A stretch of DNA of 64,000 nucleotides, from assembly GCA_038238245.1 (NCBI GenBank), contig JBBRXX010000010.1, forward strand, positions 62,001 to 126,000. The letters run 5' to 3'. Both the position numbers and the translations under genes were made by a program. The notes under the pieces were generated by a model, which made no database searches, had not been told where the DNA came from, and worked only from the letters and a program-made list of their open reading frames with translations. The DNA is from DASQHW01 sp038238245 (GTDB taxonomy: Bacteria; Actinomycetota; Acidimicrobiia; IMCC26256; PALSA-610). Shown here piece after piece: positions 55,778-63,990 of this stretch (position 1 is its first letter; each line of letters begins with the position of its first letter).

Positions 55778-56338
55778 GTGGAGGCCGAGAGGGAGACGCT
55801 ACGCGGACGCTTGCTCGTCGCGACCCCGCCGCTCGTCGACCCCAACTTCGATCGTGCCGTCGTGCTCATGCTCGAGCACGGTGACGACGGTGCGCTCGGG
55901 ATCATCCTGAACCGACCGAGCGAGATTGCGGTCGACGACGTGCTCCCCGAGTGGCGCGTGTTCGCCTCGGCGCCCACCGTCGTGTTCACCGGCGGACCCG
56001 TGTCGCCGGACGCGGTGATCGCGCTCGGACGGGGGGTGCCCGACGCAGTCGAAGGATGGGTGCCGATCATCGGCGACCTCGGCACCGTCGACCTCGGCCG
56101 CGACCCGCTCGACCTCGGGGTACCGCTCGACGACCTGCGGGTGTTCGTCGGCTATGCGGGCTGGGCACCCGGTCAGCTCGAGGGCGAGCTCGATGCGAAC
56201 GCGTGGTTCGTCGTGGACCTGGAGCGCGACGACCCGTTCGTCCGGGCACCGGAACGGCTGTGGCGGGAAGTGCTGAAGCGCCAGCGCGGGCACCCCGCGA
56301 TGTTCGCCCAGTATCCCGACGACGTGACGGCGAACTAG
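55778..56338 (+). CDS. YqgE/AlgH-family protein
   Basis: A 186-residue protein of the YqgE/AlgH family. It opens LRGRLLVATPPLVDPNFDRA and continues VVLMLEHGDDGALGIILNRP, VFTGGPVSPDAVIALGR and YAGWAPGQLEGELDANAWFV. The family has a defined fold but no established function. The GTG at 55778 is the family-consistent start. It is the first gene of a closely packed four-gene operon (AlgH, Rieske, two double-hotdog proteins), with 4 bp to the next gene. Confidence 0.88.
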   Translation: MEAERETLRGRLLVATPPLVDPNFDRAVVLMLEHGDDGALGIILNRPSEIAVDDVLPEWRVFASAPTVVFTGGPVSPDAVIALGRGVPDAVEGWVPIIGDLGTVDLGRDPLDLGVPLDDLRVFVGYAGWAPGQLEGELDANAWFVVDLERDDPFVRAPERLWREVLKRQRGHPAMFAQYPDDVTAN

Positions 56339-56342
56339 CACA

Positions 56343-56672
56343 ATGCGTCTCGAACGCGACGTGGTCGTCACGGGCCGCGTGCTCGCAGTCGACGTCGACG
56401 GTGGGGAGTTCGTCGTGTGGCGGGGCGACGACGGACAGGTCCGCACGGCGCCGCGTCACTGCCCGCACCTCGACCACGACCTCAGCGAGGGTTACGTCTC
56501 CGGCGACGAGCTGGTGTGCACAGGACATGCCTGGGCCTTCGACGGCCGCGGCCACGCGTACAAGCGCAACGAGTTCGGGCGCGTCGATCCCAAGGGAACC
56601 GTGGAAACGCTGGACGTCGACGAACGCGATGACGTGATCGTGCTCGCGCTCCCCGAACGAGGTGGGCCTTGA
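56343..56672 (+). CDS. Small Rieske [2Fe-2S] ferredoxin
   Basis: A 109-residue Rieske protein. Cluster ligands are the C-x-H in RHCPHLDHDLSEGYV and the C-x2-H in VCTGHAWAFDGRGHAYKRNE. It has the size of a soluble Rieske ferredoxin without other domains. Such proteins carry electrons to oxygenases or other redox enzymes. No oxygenase is adjacent; the neighbours are AlgH and hotdog genes. ATG 56343 is 4 bp after the algH stop and its TGA overlaps the TTG candidate start of the next gene. Confidence 0.88.
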   Translation: MRLERDVVVTGRVLAVDVDGGEFVVWRGDDGQVRTAPRHCPHLDHDLSEGYVSGDELVCTGHAWAFDGRGHAYKRNEFGRVDPKGTVETLDVDERDDVIVLALPERGGP

Positions 56673-56674
56673 CG

Positions 56675-57496
56675 ATGTATCCGCCTGACGAGCACGTGTT
56701 GCGCGACCTGCGGCTCACGTTCGAGCATTCGCCGGACGGGCGCACGAGCCGCGCCTGGCTTCCGATCGTGCCGGCGCTCTGTACCGATCGCGGCACGGCA
56801 CGCGCAGGCGCGCTCGCGACGTTGGTCGACGTGATCGGCGGGGGCCTCGCCGCGACCGCCGCGCAACCGAACTGGATCGCGACCGCAGATCTCACGTTGC
56901 ATGTCGTGTCGGGTGCCGGTCCCGGCTCGGTCGTCGAGGCGCGCGCCGGGGTCCTGCGCGCCGGTCGGACCACTGTGGTCATCGAGGTCGCGCTCGTCGA
57001 CGACGGCGAACGTGACATCGGCGTTGCCACGATGAGCTTCTCGGTGCTCCCTCGCCGCGACGTCAATCCCGACATGAGCGAGGTACGCGGCTCCGGGCCG
57101 TCGACAATGGCGACGGAAACGTCGCGCTTGCGGGCGCCGCTGCCAGATGCACTAGGAGTGGAGGTGCGCGATGCACGCGCCGGCGTCGTCGAGCTCCCGG
57201 TCACGGACTGGTCCCGCAATTCGATGGGTGCGATGCAGGGCGGGATCGTTGCGACGGTCGCCGACATCGCCGCCGAGCACGCACTGCGGGCCGCGAGCGG
57301 CGAGCCGCTCGTCGTGAGCGATCTTCACGTCACCTACCTCGGCTTCGGCCGGATCGGGCCGGTACGCACGAGCGCCGAAGTGCTCGACGTGGCAGCCGGC
57401 CACGGCCGCGCGCGCGTGCAAATTGTCGACGCGGGCGCCGAGCATCGGTTGATGACACTCACGAGCGCGGTCGCGACCAACGGTCTGGCGTCATGA
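56675..57496 (+). CDS. Tandem hotdog-domain thioesterase-like protein (first copy)
   Basis: A 273-residue protein with two hotdog domains. The first has AGALATLVDVIGGGLAATAA followed by NWIATADLTLHVVSG; the second has NSMGAMQGGIVATVADIAAE followed by VVSDLHVTYLGFGRIGPVRT, the pattern of PaaI/YbgC-type thioesterases in which the G-x-x-x-G-G helix holds the catalytic region. It is clearly homologous to the next gene's product. It probably hydrolyses or binds an acyl-CoA thioester. ATG 56675 follows GAGGTGGG; TTG 56669 overlaps the previous stop and is a second option. It overlaps the next gene by 4 bp (ATGA). Confidence 0.82.
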   Translation: MYPPDEHVLRDLRLTFEHSPDGRTSRAWLPIVPALCTDRGTARAGALATLVDVIGGGLAATAAQPNWIATADLTLHVVSGAGPGSVVEARAGVLRAGRTTVVIEVALVDDGERDIGVATMSFSVLPRRDVNPDMSEVRGSGPSTMATETSRLRAPLPDALGVEVRDARAGVVELPVTDWSRNSMGAMQGGIVATVADIAAEHALRAASGEPLVVSDLHVTYLGFGRIGPVRTSAEVLDVAAGHGRARVQIVDAGAEHRLMTLTSAVATNGLAS

Positions 57497-58308
57497 GCCG
57501 CGACGGGGAGCACGGCGGTGCCGACGACGGACGCGGGGTGTCGCGCTATGTGCGCGTCGATCTTCGTGAGGCCGACGAGGGCCGCATGGTGGGCCACGCG
57601 CCCGCCGCCGCGCATCTCCGGGGACGCCACGGAGGCATGCGCGCGGGCGCCTTGTGGACACTGCTCGACAACGTCGGCGGTATCTGTGCCGGACTCGCCG
57701 CGCTGCCTGACGGGTGGGTGGTGTCGACGAACCTGGCGGCGCGAACCATCGCGCTCGCACAGACAGGACCGTTGCGTATCGACGCCGCGGTGCTGCGCCG
57801 CGGACGCAACAACGTGGTCACGACGGTACAGATACACGACGAGGGCGCCGCCGACGCGCTGGTGGCGGACGGCGTGCTCACGTCGGCGATCCTCGTGCCG
57901 GAGAACGGTCCGCCGCGGCACACGCGCCCGTTGGTGCTCGAGGCAGGCCCGCCGCCTTCGGGCCTTCGGACCCTCGACGAATGGCTCGGGGTGCGCGCCG
58001 TCACGCATGACGCCGTCGAGATCGATCTCGCCGACGAGCTGCGCAACCCCTGGGGCATCCTGCACGGCGGGGTCGTTGCGACGCTCGTGGACATCGCCGC
58101 CGAGCACACGACCGGAGGCGTCACGACCGACGTTGTGCTCCACTTCCTCGCGCCCAACCGCGTCGGCCCGGTACGTGCGACCGCGCGTTCGCTCGGTCGC
58201 CGTTCCGACGGTGAAGTGTGCCGGGTCGAGGTGCGCGATGAAGGGGGCGACCGCCTGACCGGCGTCGCCGTCGTCATCGCGCGACTCGGGCCTCGCGCGC
58301 CTTCCTGA
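57493..58308 (+). CDS. Tandem hotdog-domain thioesterase-like protein (second copy)
   Basis: A 271-residue paralogue of the preceding protein with the same double-hotdog plan: MRAGALWTLLDNVGGICAGL in the first domain and NPWGILHGGVVATLVDIAAE in the second, where HGG is kept (the first copy has QGG). The second domain is followed by VVLHFLAPNRVGPVRATARS. Two such proteins in tandem may form a heteromer or act on different chain lengths. It is the last gene of the AlgH-Rieske operon, ends 70 bp before the convergent NlpC/P60 gene, and is followed by three GATCAG repeats. Confidence 0.82.
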   Translation: MSRDGEHGGADDGRGVSRYVRVDLREADEGRMVGHAPAAAHLRGRHGGMRAGALWTLLDNVGGICAGLAALPDGWVVSTNLAARTIALAQTGPLRIDAAVLRRGRNNVVTTVQIHDEGAADALVADGVLTSAILVPENGPPRHTRPLVLEAGPPPSGLRTLDEWLGVRAVTHDAVEIDLADELRNPWGILHGGVVATLVDIAAEHTTGGVTTDVVLHFLAPNRVGPVRATARSLGRRSDGEVCRVEVRDEGGDRLTGVAVVIARLGPRAPS

Positions 58309-58340
58309 GAAGACGGGCGAGGCCCGGATGTCGTTGTCCT

Positions 58341-58381
58341 TGTGATCAGTTGCGCGTGTGATCAGTTGAGCTTTTGATCAG
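58341..58381. repeat. Three GATCAG repeats with exact 16-bp period
   Basis: TGTGATCAG occurs at 58341 and 58357, and TTTGATCAG at 58373. The spacing is exactly 16 bp, and each contains the palindrome TGATCA. They sit in the gap between two convergent genes, with the third covering the stop codon of the NlpC/P60 gene. Confidence 0.65.
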
Positions 58382-59715
58382 AAGGTGTAGTGCTTGAAGA
58401 CGTGCGGACCCTCTGATCCGTCGACACCCGAGATGCTCTCGACGCTCACGTACGTCCCGGTGTGCGGCGCAGCGATCATCTGATTCGGGCCCGTGTACAC
58501 GCCGACGTGATTCGGCCACAGCACGAGATCGCCGGGGACGGGTGACGAGGTCGTCACGCCGTGCGGATTCGAGAGCTCGGTGGTCGTGTTGCCGGGGAGG
58601 ACATCGCTGCCCGCCGCCAACCTGTACACCCATCTCGCGAACCCACTGCAGTCGACGCCGACCGTGTGAAGCGGGTCACCAAACGCCCCGCCGCCACACG
58701 TGACGCTCCCTGTGTAGCCGTTACAGCTGCCGAGGGAAGGTCCTGGGTTCGTACCGTGCCCACCTGCATATGAGTACGGCACTCTCCCGCCACCCCATCC
58801 GATGAGGTTGGCCGCGCCGGGGATGGCATCACCCTGCAAGATGTTGTTCGACCAGGCCACGACGTTTTGTTGCAGCGAGTCAGGCGTACCGGGCGACGGA
58901 TTGCCTCGGTAGGTGACGCCGTATGTATAGACCTGCCCTGTGCTCGAGATCGCGGCGTACCCGTGGCCGTTCCCGGTCACCGAGATCGACGTGATGGCGC
59001 CGGTGTATCCCTGGGGGTTCGCGTGGTACTGCACGGTTCCCTTGGCGTACACCTGTCCGGTGATCGAGATCGCCGCGTAGCCCTTCCCGTCGGCGGTCAC
59101 CGAGATGGCGGCCATCCAGCCGGTGAAACCGGTCGGGTTCGGTGCGCGGTATACGACCGTGCCGAGCGTGTAGACCTGCCCCGCGGTCGACATCGCCGCG
59201 TAACCCTTGCCGTCCTTGGTCACGGAAATACCGACGATCGACCCGGTGAATCCGGTCGGGTTCGGTGCGTGGTACTGGACTGTGCCGTATGTATATACCT
59301 GGCCCGCGCTCGAAATTGCCGCGTAGCCCTTGCCATCTCCGGTCACCGAAATACCGACGATCGTGCCACCGAAACCGGTCGGATTCGGTGCGTGATACAC
59401 GACGGTTCCGAACGTGTACACCTGCCCGGTGCTCGAGATGACTGCGTACCCCTTGCCGTCTCCGGTCACCGAGATGGCGACAATCTCGCCGGTGAAGCCT
59501 GCGGGACTGCCGCGCTTCACCACGGTGCCGTAGGCGGAGACCAACCCGTTCGTTGCGACCGCGGCGTAGCCGAGCCCATCACTTGTGACGCTTATCGACT
59601 TGTAGGTGTTCACCGCGGCGCTTGCAGGTGTGGCCGCAATGAACAGGATGCCCGAAAGCATCGCAACCGTGATTGACACGACGAGGAACAACCTCGCCCT
59701 TGCCTTTTCGAGCAT
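58378..59715 (-). CDS. Secreted NlpC/P60 wall hydrolase with N-terminal 41-residue repeats
   Basis: A 445-residue secreted protein. A signal peptide (LFLVVSITVAMLSGILFIAA, cut near TPASA) leads to six tandem repeats of 40-41 residues (typified by ISVTGDGKGYAAISSAGQVY), likely a beta-solenoid or propeller for wall binding. After a linker the NlpC/P60 domain follows: Cys in VGVDCSGFARWVYRLA, His in LVLWPNHVGVYTGPNQ, and a second His in AAPHTGTYVSVES. These enzymes cut peptidoglycan cross-bridges or related amides outside the cell. The ATG at 59715 and TTG at 59718 are both possible starts; a hairpin lies upstream. Confidence 0.88.
   Translation of the reverse strand: MLEKARARLFLVVSITVAMLSGILFIAATPASAAVNTYKSISVTSDGLGYAAVATNGLVSAYGTVVKRGSPAGFTGEIVAISVTGDGKGYAVISSTGQVYTFGTVVYHAPNPTGFGGTIVGISVTGDGKGYAAISSAGQVYTYGTVQYHAPNPTGFTGSIVGISVTKDGKGYAAMSTAGQVYTLGTVVYRAPNPTGFTGWMAAISVTADGKGYAAISITGQVYAKGTVQYHANPQGYTGAITSISVTGNGHGYAAISSTGQVYTYGVTYRGNPSPGTPDSLQQNVVAWSNNILQGDAIPGAANLIGWGGGRVPYSYAGGHGTNPGPSLGSCNGYTGSVTCGGGAFGDPLHTVGVDCSGFARWVYRLAAGSDVLPGNTTTELSNPHGVTTSSPVPGDLVLWPNHVGVYTGPNQMIAAPHTGTYVSVESISGVDGSEGPHVFKHYTF
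58915..59600 (-). repeat. Six 120-123-bp tandem coding repeats in the NlpC/P60 gene
   Basis: The region encoding the N-terminal part consists of six near-identical units of 120 or 123 bp; for example GGTCGGGTTCGGTGCG recurs near 59130, 59253 and 59376. The units differ by a few bases each, so copy number could change by recombination or slippage. Confidence 0.75.
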
Positions 59716-59734
59716 CAAGACGCTACGACCCTTC

Positions 59735-59774
59735 CGCGTTGGACTACCTCCGGTGACCGTAAACGTCCAACGCG
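59735..59774 (-). promoter_or_regulatory. 5' leader hairpin upstream of the NlpC/P60 gene
   Basis: On the transcript strand CGCGTTGGAC (59774-59765) pairs with GTCCAACGCG (59744-59735) over 10 bp around a 20-nt loop that contains GGAGG. The base of the stem lies about 20 nt before the start codon, and GGAAGGG just inside it is the nearest ribosome-binding-like site. The structure could control translation of the wall hydrolase. Confidence 0.55.
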
Positions 59775-59870
59775 AATGGGTAAACGCTTAGTATTTTTCG
59801 CCTTTAGCCGCGAATATTTTTTGTCTCTCGGCAAGAGCGTGCCGCGCGCATCGGACCGCGATTGCGTTCG
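59775..59870. promoter_or_regulatory. AT-rich promoter region between the NlpC/P60 and P450 genes
   Basis: This stretch is AT-rich for the window (TTAGTATTTTTCGCC and AATATTTTTTGTCTC) and lies upstream of the NlpC/P60 leader on the minus strand. It probably carries that gene's promoter. The P450 gene ends at 59871, so a terminator for it may also lie here. Confidence 0.35.
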
Positions 59871-61073
59871 TCACCGTGAGGGTGTGAACACCACCGGCAG
59901 GTGCTGGATCGTCGTCACCAGTGAGTTGGGTCCGCGTTGCGCGCCGGCATCATCGGCGACGCGCGCGTCGGGCAGCCGCGTGAACAACTCCTCGAGAAGG
60001 ATCCGGATCTCCGTTCGGGCCAAGTTCGCGCCGAGACAGAAATGAGGTCCGGTGCCGAACGCGAGGTGCAGGTTCGGCTCGCGGTCGATGCGGAACGCGT
60101 CGGGGTCGTCGAACACATCGGCGTCGCGGTTGGCCGACGGATAGACGTTGAGCAGCACGTCGCCCTCTCGCAACTCGCGTCCACGCAGCTGCGTGTCAGT
60201 GCACACGGTGCGAGAGAAGCTGATCACCGGCGAGACGTATCGGAGGATCTCCTCGGTCGCGCTGTTCACCATCGACAGGTCCGCGACGAGCCGGGCCCGT
60301 TGCTCGGGGAAGGTCGTGAGGGCGAGCATGCCGCCCGAGAGGGCGTTGCGTGTGGTCTCGTTGCCGGCGACCAGCAGCAACACGAGAAACGACAGCAGCT
60401 CCTCTCCGGTGAGTTCGTCGGCATCGGCCGAGGACAAGAGCACCGAGATGAGGTCGTCGCGCGGTCGCGCGCGGCGATCCTCGAGCAACGCATCGAGGTA
60501 GGTCACGTACTCCGCCCAGGCCTCCCCCGCGACGCGCCCGAGCGGATCGTCGGCCTCGGCCCCCTCGGCGGCCATCATCGTGTCCGACCAATGCGCGAGC
60601 CGTTCGCGATCCTCGACCGGCAGGCCGAGCATCTCGGCGATCACGATCAGCGGCAGCGGCCGCGCGATGTCGATCACGAAGTCGCACTCGCCGCGACTCG
60701 CGACGTTGTCGACCAGCTCGCGCGCGAGCTCGCGGACGTGCGTCATCAGTTGTGCGATTCGCGACGGCGTGAAGCCGCGGCTGACCATGCGTCGCTGGCG
60801 GGCGTGCTCGGGATCGTCCATCGACACGATCGACAGCGAATCGGCACCGCCTCCCTTCGGGCGCACGCCCTTCTCGCTGCAGAACAGCTCCGGATGCCGC
60901 TCGACGAAGGAGACGTCGTCGTACTTGGTGATGACCCACAAGTTGTTCTTGTCGTCGCGGTACACGGGATCGTGCTCGCGCATCCACGCGTAGACGTCGT
61001 GGGCGACGCCACGTACGTACAGCGTGGGATCGAGCGCGTCGATCTCGAACGGAGGCGCAGGCGTGGTGGTCAT
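59871..61073 (-). CDS. Cytochrome P450 monooxygenase
   Basis: A 400-residue soluble-type bacterial P450. The haem-binding loop is AFGTGPHFCLGANLARTEIR with Cys346 as ligand. The I-helix oxygen-activating motif is LLLVAGNETTRNALSGGML, and the K-helix ExxR is in TEEILRYVSPVISF. It hydroxylates a lipophilic substrate using electrons from a ferredoxin; the Rieske protein at 56343 is not an obvious partner. ATG 61073 overlaps the upstream tetR stop by 4 bp, so the pair is co-transcribed and TetR-controlled. Confidence 0.93.
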   Translation of the reverse strand: MTTTPAPPFEIDALDPTLYVRGVAHDVYAWMREHDPVYRDDKNNLWVITKYDDVSFVERHPELFCSEKGVRPKGGGADSLSIVSMDDPEHARQRRMVSRGFTPSRIAQLMTHVRELARELVDNVASRGECDFVIDIARPLPLIVIAEMLGLPVEDRERLAHWSDTMMAAEGAEADDPLGRVAGEAWAEYVTYLDALLEDRRARPRDDLISVLLSSADADELTGEELLSFLVLLLVAGNETTRNALSGGMLALTTFPEQRARLVADLSMVNSATEEILRYVSPVISFSRTVCTDTQLRGRELREGDVLLNVYPSANRDADVFDDPDAFRIDREPNLHLAFGTGPHFCLGANLARTEIRILLEELFTRLPDARVADDAGAQRGPNSLVTTIQHLPVVFTPSR

Positions 61074-61657
61074 GAGTCTTCGATGCTCCTCTCGGGTCGA
61101 ACCCGCGCGAACACGCTCGCGAGCTCTCGCGCGCGCGCCTCGAGCGCGGCGCGGCGGTTCTCGGGTTGGGGCAGGTGCTCGACGAGCACGCCGATGACGG
61201 CATTCCGAAGGGCGCGCACGAGGGCCGGGTCGTGGAGGGCGGGGGCGTCGGGACACAGGTCGCGCAGCCAGCCCGCGAGCGCGAGCTCGAACGCGGCCGC
61301 CGTGTCGAGCAACGGGCCGAGCACGTCGTCGTCGCCGTGGATCGCCTCGGCGAGCAGCGCGCGCCACAGGTCCGCGTCGGCGGTCATGCCGACGAACAGG
61401 TGGTCGAGCAAGGCGGCCAGGCGGTCCTCGACGCTGCCCGCGATGCCCTCGGGAAAGGGCGGGGCCAGGAGGTCGCCCGCGCGCCGGTGGGCGATCGCGG
61501 CCTGGAGAAGGTCGTGCTTGGACGGGAAGTAGTGGTAGAGGGTCGCCACGTTGCAGCCGCACAACGCCGCGACCGCACGCATGCTCGTGCCGCTGGCCCC
61601 GTGGTCGGCCATCAGGCCGAGCGTTGCTTCGAGAATGCGAATGCGCTGGTCCGCCAT
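61070..61657 (-). CDS. TetR-family regulator of the P450 operon
   Basis: A 195-residue TetR protein. The helix-turn-helix runs from QRIRILEATLGLMADHGASG through TSMRAVAALCGCNVATLYHY to FPSKHDLLQAAIAHRR. The C-terminal domain is helical with YPLLDTAAAFELALAG-like packing for ligand binding. ATG 61657 is used, since longer forms would cross the palindrome at 61676. Its stop overlaps the P450 start (ATGA). Autoregulation through that palindrome would control both genes. Confidence 0.9.
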   Translation of the reverse strand: MADQRIRILEATLGLMADHGASGTSMRAVAALCGCNVATLYHYFPSKHDLLQAAIAHRRAGDLLAPPFPEGIAGSVEDRLAALLDHLFVGMTADADLWRALLAEAIHGDDDVLGPLLDTAAAFELALAGWLRDLCPDAPALHDPALVRALRNAVIGVLVEHLPQPENRRAALEARARELASVFARVRPERSIEDS

Positions 61658-61675
61658 GCTGTCGAGGGACCCTAT

Positions 61676-61689
61676 CAAACGTTCGTTTG
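61676..61689. promoter_or_regulatory. TetR operator candidate for the tetR-P450 operon
   Basis: CAAACG-TT-CGTTTG is a perfect palindrome with 6-bp arms, 19 bp ahead of the tetR start. A second small palindrome, CCATGC-N5-GCATGG, follows at 61699-61715. Position and symmetry support the first as the TetR binding site. Confidence 0.7.
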
Positions 61690-61857
61690 GGAGCGCGACC
61701 ATGCCCATAGCATGGGTTGTGCGTCCGTTGTGTACCAGATTGTGTGAGACTGCGGCCCATCAGGTATCGCTTCGCAATTCGCGCGAAAGATGCGCCGCAT
61801 TTGCTGGTGAGAAGACCCAGAATGCTCGGACGCGGGCATGTGCGAGCGGCAGTGGGC

Positions 61858-62040
61858 ATGCCCGTCAACGTCGACATGGCCGGCTTTCACCGGTACGGCG
61901 TCTCCGTCGGACATACCGCGCCGGTGCGCGGGACGATCGTCGCGCTCGGCCCGGCCGGCGTCACGGTGAAGCTGCACGCCGTGCTGGAAGGCCTCGACAC
62001 GGTGACGGTCGAGCCCGCTCGGGTCACTGCGGCCCGGTAA
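61858..62040 (+). CDS. Possible 60-residue small protein
   Basis: The ATG at 61858 opens a frame reading MPVNVDMAGFHRYGVSVGHT, then GTIVALGPAGVTVKLHAVLE and ending in VTVEPARVTAAR. The alternation of beta-type residues (GTIVAL, VTVKL, VTVEP) suggests a small beta barrel. No Shine-Dalgarno is clear, but the composition looks coding. It lies between the tetR operator and the pncB promoter region. Confidence 0.4.
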   Translation: MPVNVDMAGFHRYGVSVGHTAPVRGTIVALGPAGVTVKLHAVLEGLDTVTVEPARVTAAR

Positions 62041-62070
62041 CGCTCCATCCTGCGCTGTCGTCTCCCGTAT

Positions 62071-62087
62071 TGAGGGCCTTATCCTCA
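62071..62087. promoter_or_regulatory. Inverted repeat in the pncB promoter region
   Basis: TGAGG-N7-CCTCA lies 21 bp before the pncB start. The arms are only 5 bp, so it is a weak operator candidate for a regulator of NAD salvage. It does not match an NrtR site that I can recall. Confidence 0.3.
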
Positions 62088-62107
62088 GTGCGAGTAGAAG
62101 GAACGGC

Positions 62108-63436
62108 GTGGAGAGCACGGCACTGCGCACCGACCAGTACGAGCTGACGATGCTCGACGCGGCGCGCCAGTCGGGAGTCGCCTTCCATCGTTCGGTGTTC
62201 GAGGTCTTCGCACGCGAGCTGCCCGAGGGCCGGCGGTACGGGGTCGTCGCCGGAACCGGGCGCCTGCCCGACGCGATCGCGCGCTTCCGGTTCGACGACG
62301 ACGCGCTCGCGCATCTCGCGGCGGCGGAGGTGGTCGGCGACGAGACGCGCGCGTGGCTCGCGAACTACCGCTTCGCGGGCGACGTCACCGGCTACTCGGA
62401 AGGCGAGACGTACTTCCCGGGTTCGCCGGTCGCGCGCGTCGAGGGCACGTTCGGCGAGGCGGTGCTCCTCGAGACGATCGTGCTGTCGATCCTGAATCAC
62501 GACAGCGCGGTGGCGTCGGCGGCGGCGCGCATGTCGGTCGCAGCCCGGAGCGCGCAGCTCATCGACATGGGAGGACGCCGTACGCACGAAGACGCCGCCG
62601 TCGACGCGGCGCGTGCCGCGTACATCGGCGGCTTCCACGCCACGTCGAACCTCGAAGCCGGGCGACGCTACGGCATACGCACGGCGGGAACAGCGGCGCA
62701 CGCGTTCGTGCTCGCGCACGTCGAAGAGGAGATGGCGTTCATCGCGCAGCTGCGCGCGCTCGGCGGCGATACGACGCTGCTCGTCGACACGTACGACATC
62801 GAGATGGGCATACGCAACGCGGTTGCCGCCGCGCGGACGCTCGGCTTCGACGGCCCCGGTGCGATCCGCGTCGACTCCGGCAACCTCCCGGCCGAAGCGC
62901 GGCGGGCGCGTGCGTTGCTCGACGAGCTGGGCGCGTCACGTACGCGCATCGTGGTGTCCGGCGATCTCGACGAGTACATGATCGACGCACTCGAGGGCGA
63001 TCGGGCCGGTCGGGCGCCGATCGATTCCTACGGGGTCGGCACGCGGCTGGTGACCGGCTCGGGTCATCCGACTGCCGGCTTCGTCTACAAGCTCGTCGCG
63101 ATCGCGGACACTCCCGACGCCGGAGCGCCCCTGCGCCCGGTCTCCAAGACCAGCCGCGGCAAGGAGACGCTCGGGCATCGCAAGACGGTCTTCCGGGTGC
63201 TCGACGGCGGCGGGCACGCGACCGCGGAGCTGTTGACGATCGGTGACGTCGGGCCGCCGGGCGCGCGGCCGTTGCAGCACCCGGTCGTGCGGCTGGGTGA
63301 ACGGTGCCCGGGTTCGCTCGAAGCCGCACGCGACCATCACCTCATGGCGCGTGCCGAGCTGCCGCCGCACGCGCTCGATCTCCGACCCGGCGAACCCGCA
63401 TTGCGTGCGGTGCTGCACGAAGGGAGCCTGCGATGA
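62108..63436 (+). CDS. pncB: Nicotinate phosphoribosyltransferase
   Basis: A 442-residue NAPRTase that makes nicotinate mononucleotide from nicotinate and PRPP in NAD salvage. Marks: LRTDQYELTMLDAARQSGVA at the N-terminus, YIGGFHATSNLEAGRRYGIR with the active-site His, AIRVDSGNLPAEARRARALL, and SYGVGTRLVTGSGHPTAGFV, then YKLVAIAD. A C-terminal region of about 100 residues ends HEGSLR. GTG 62108 follows AAGGAA. The stop overlaps the pncA start by 4 bp (ATGA), so nicotinamide is deamidated and re-used in one unit. Confidence 0.93.
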   Translation: MESTALRTDQYELTMLDAARQSGVAFHRSVFEVFARELPEGRRYGVVAGTGRLPDAIARFRFDDDALAHLAAAEVVGDETRAWLANYRFAGDVTGYSEGETYFPGSPVARVEGTFGEAVLLETIVLSILNHDSAVASAAARMSVAARSAQLIDMGGRRTHEDAAVDAARAAYIGGFHATSNLEAGRRYGIRTAGTAAHAFVLAHVEEEMAFIAQLRALGGDTTLLVDTYDIEMGIRNAVAAARTLGFDGPGAIRVDSGNLPAEARRARALLDELGASRTRIVVSGDLDEYMIDALEGDRAGRAPIDSYGVGTRLVTGSGHPTAGFVYKLVAIADTPDAGAPLRPVSKTSRGKETLGHRKTVFRVLDGGGHATAELLTIGDVGPPGARPLQHPVVRLGERCPGSLEAARDHHLMARAELPPHALDLRPGEPALRAVLHEGSLR

Positions 63437-63990
63437 CCCATGCGTTGGTGGTCGTCGACGTGCAGAACGACTTCTGCGAAGGCGGCAGCCTGGCCGTCGA
63501 AGGGGGCGCAGCCACCGCGGCACGCATCAACGAGCTCACGGATGCGTTCGACGTCGTCGTGGCGACGAAGGACTTCCACATCGACCCGGGCCCGCACTTC
63601 TCCCAGATCCCCGACTTCGTCGACAGCTGGCCCCGCCACTGTGTCGCGCACTCCCGCGGCGCCGATCGGCACCCGGCGATGGATGCGGCCAACGTGCACG
63701 CGGTCTTCTACAAGGGCGCGCACGCGGCCGCATACTCGGGCTTCGAGGGACGGAGCGATCCTGCACAACAGGAAGGGCAGACACTCGAGCACTATTTGCG
63801 AGCGCACGGAGTCACCGAAGTCACCGTCGTCGGGATCGCGACCGACCATTGCGTGGTCGCGACCGCGCTCGACGCGCACAAGGCGGGGTTCCGGACGACG
63901 GTCGACACGCGCTATTGCGCGGGGGTGGCACCCGACACCACAGCCGACGCAGTGGAACGAATGCGCGCCGCGGGGATCGAGGTCCGGTGA
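63433..63990 (+). CDS. pncA: Nicotinamidase
   Basis: A 185-residue nicotinamidase/isochorismatase-fold hydrolase that converts nicotinamide to nicotinate for PncB. The catalytic triad is Asp9 (LVVVDVQNDF), Lys94 (FYKGAHAAAYSGF) and Cys140 (VGIATDHCVVATALD). The metal-binding residues are in VVATKDFHIDPGPHFSQ. Complete and close to normal length. It is the second gene of the pncB-pncA operon and ends 10 bp before the window edge. Confidence 0.94.
   Translation: MTHALVVVDVQNDFCEGGSLAVEGGAATAARINELTDAFDVVVATKDFHIDPGPHFSQIPDFVDSWPRHCVAHSRGADRHPAMDAANVHAVFYKGAHAAAYSGFEGRSDPAQQEGQTLEHYLRAHGVTEVTVVGIATDHCVVATALDAHKAGFRTTVDTRYCAGVAPDTTADAVERMRAAGIEVR

Noticed and set aside
56343..61073. Rieske protein as redox partner of the P450
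   Set aside because: The genes are 3 kb apart on opposite strands and in separate operons; bacterial P450s usually use 3Fe-4S or [2Fe-2S] plant-type ferredoxins.
62071..62087. NrtR or NadR operator in front of pncB
   Set aside because: The inverted repeat has only 5-bp arms and does not match an operator of these regulators that I can recall; listed only as a weak repeat.
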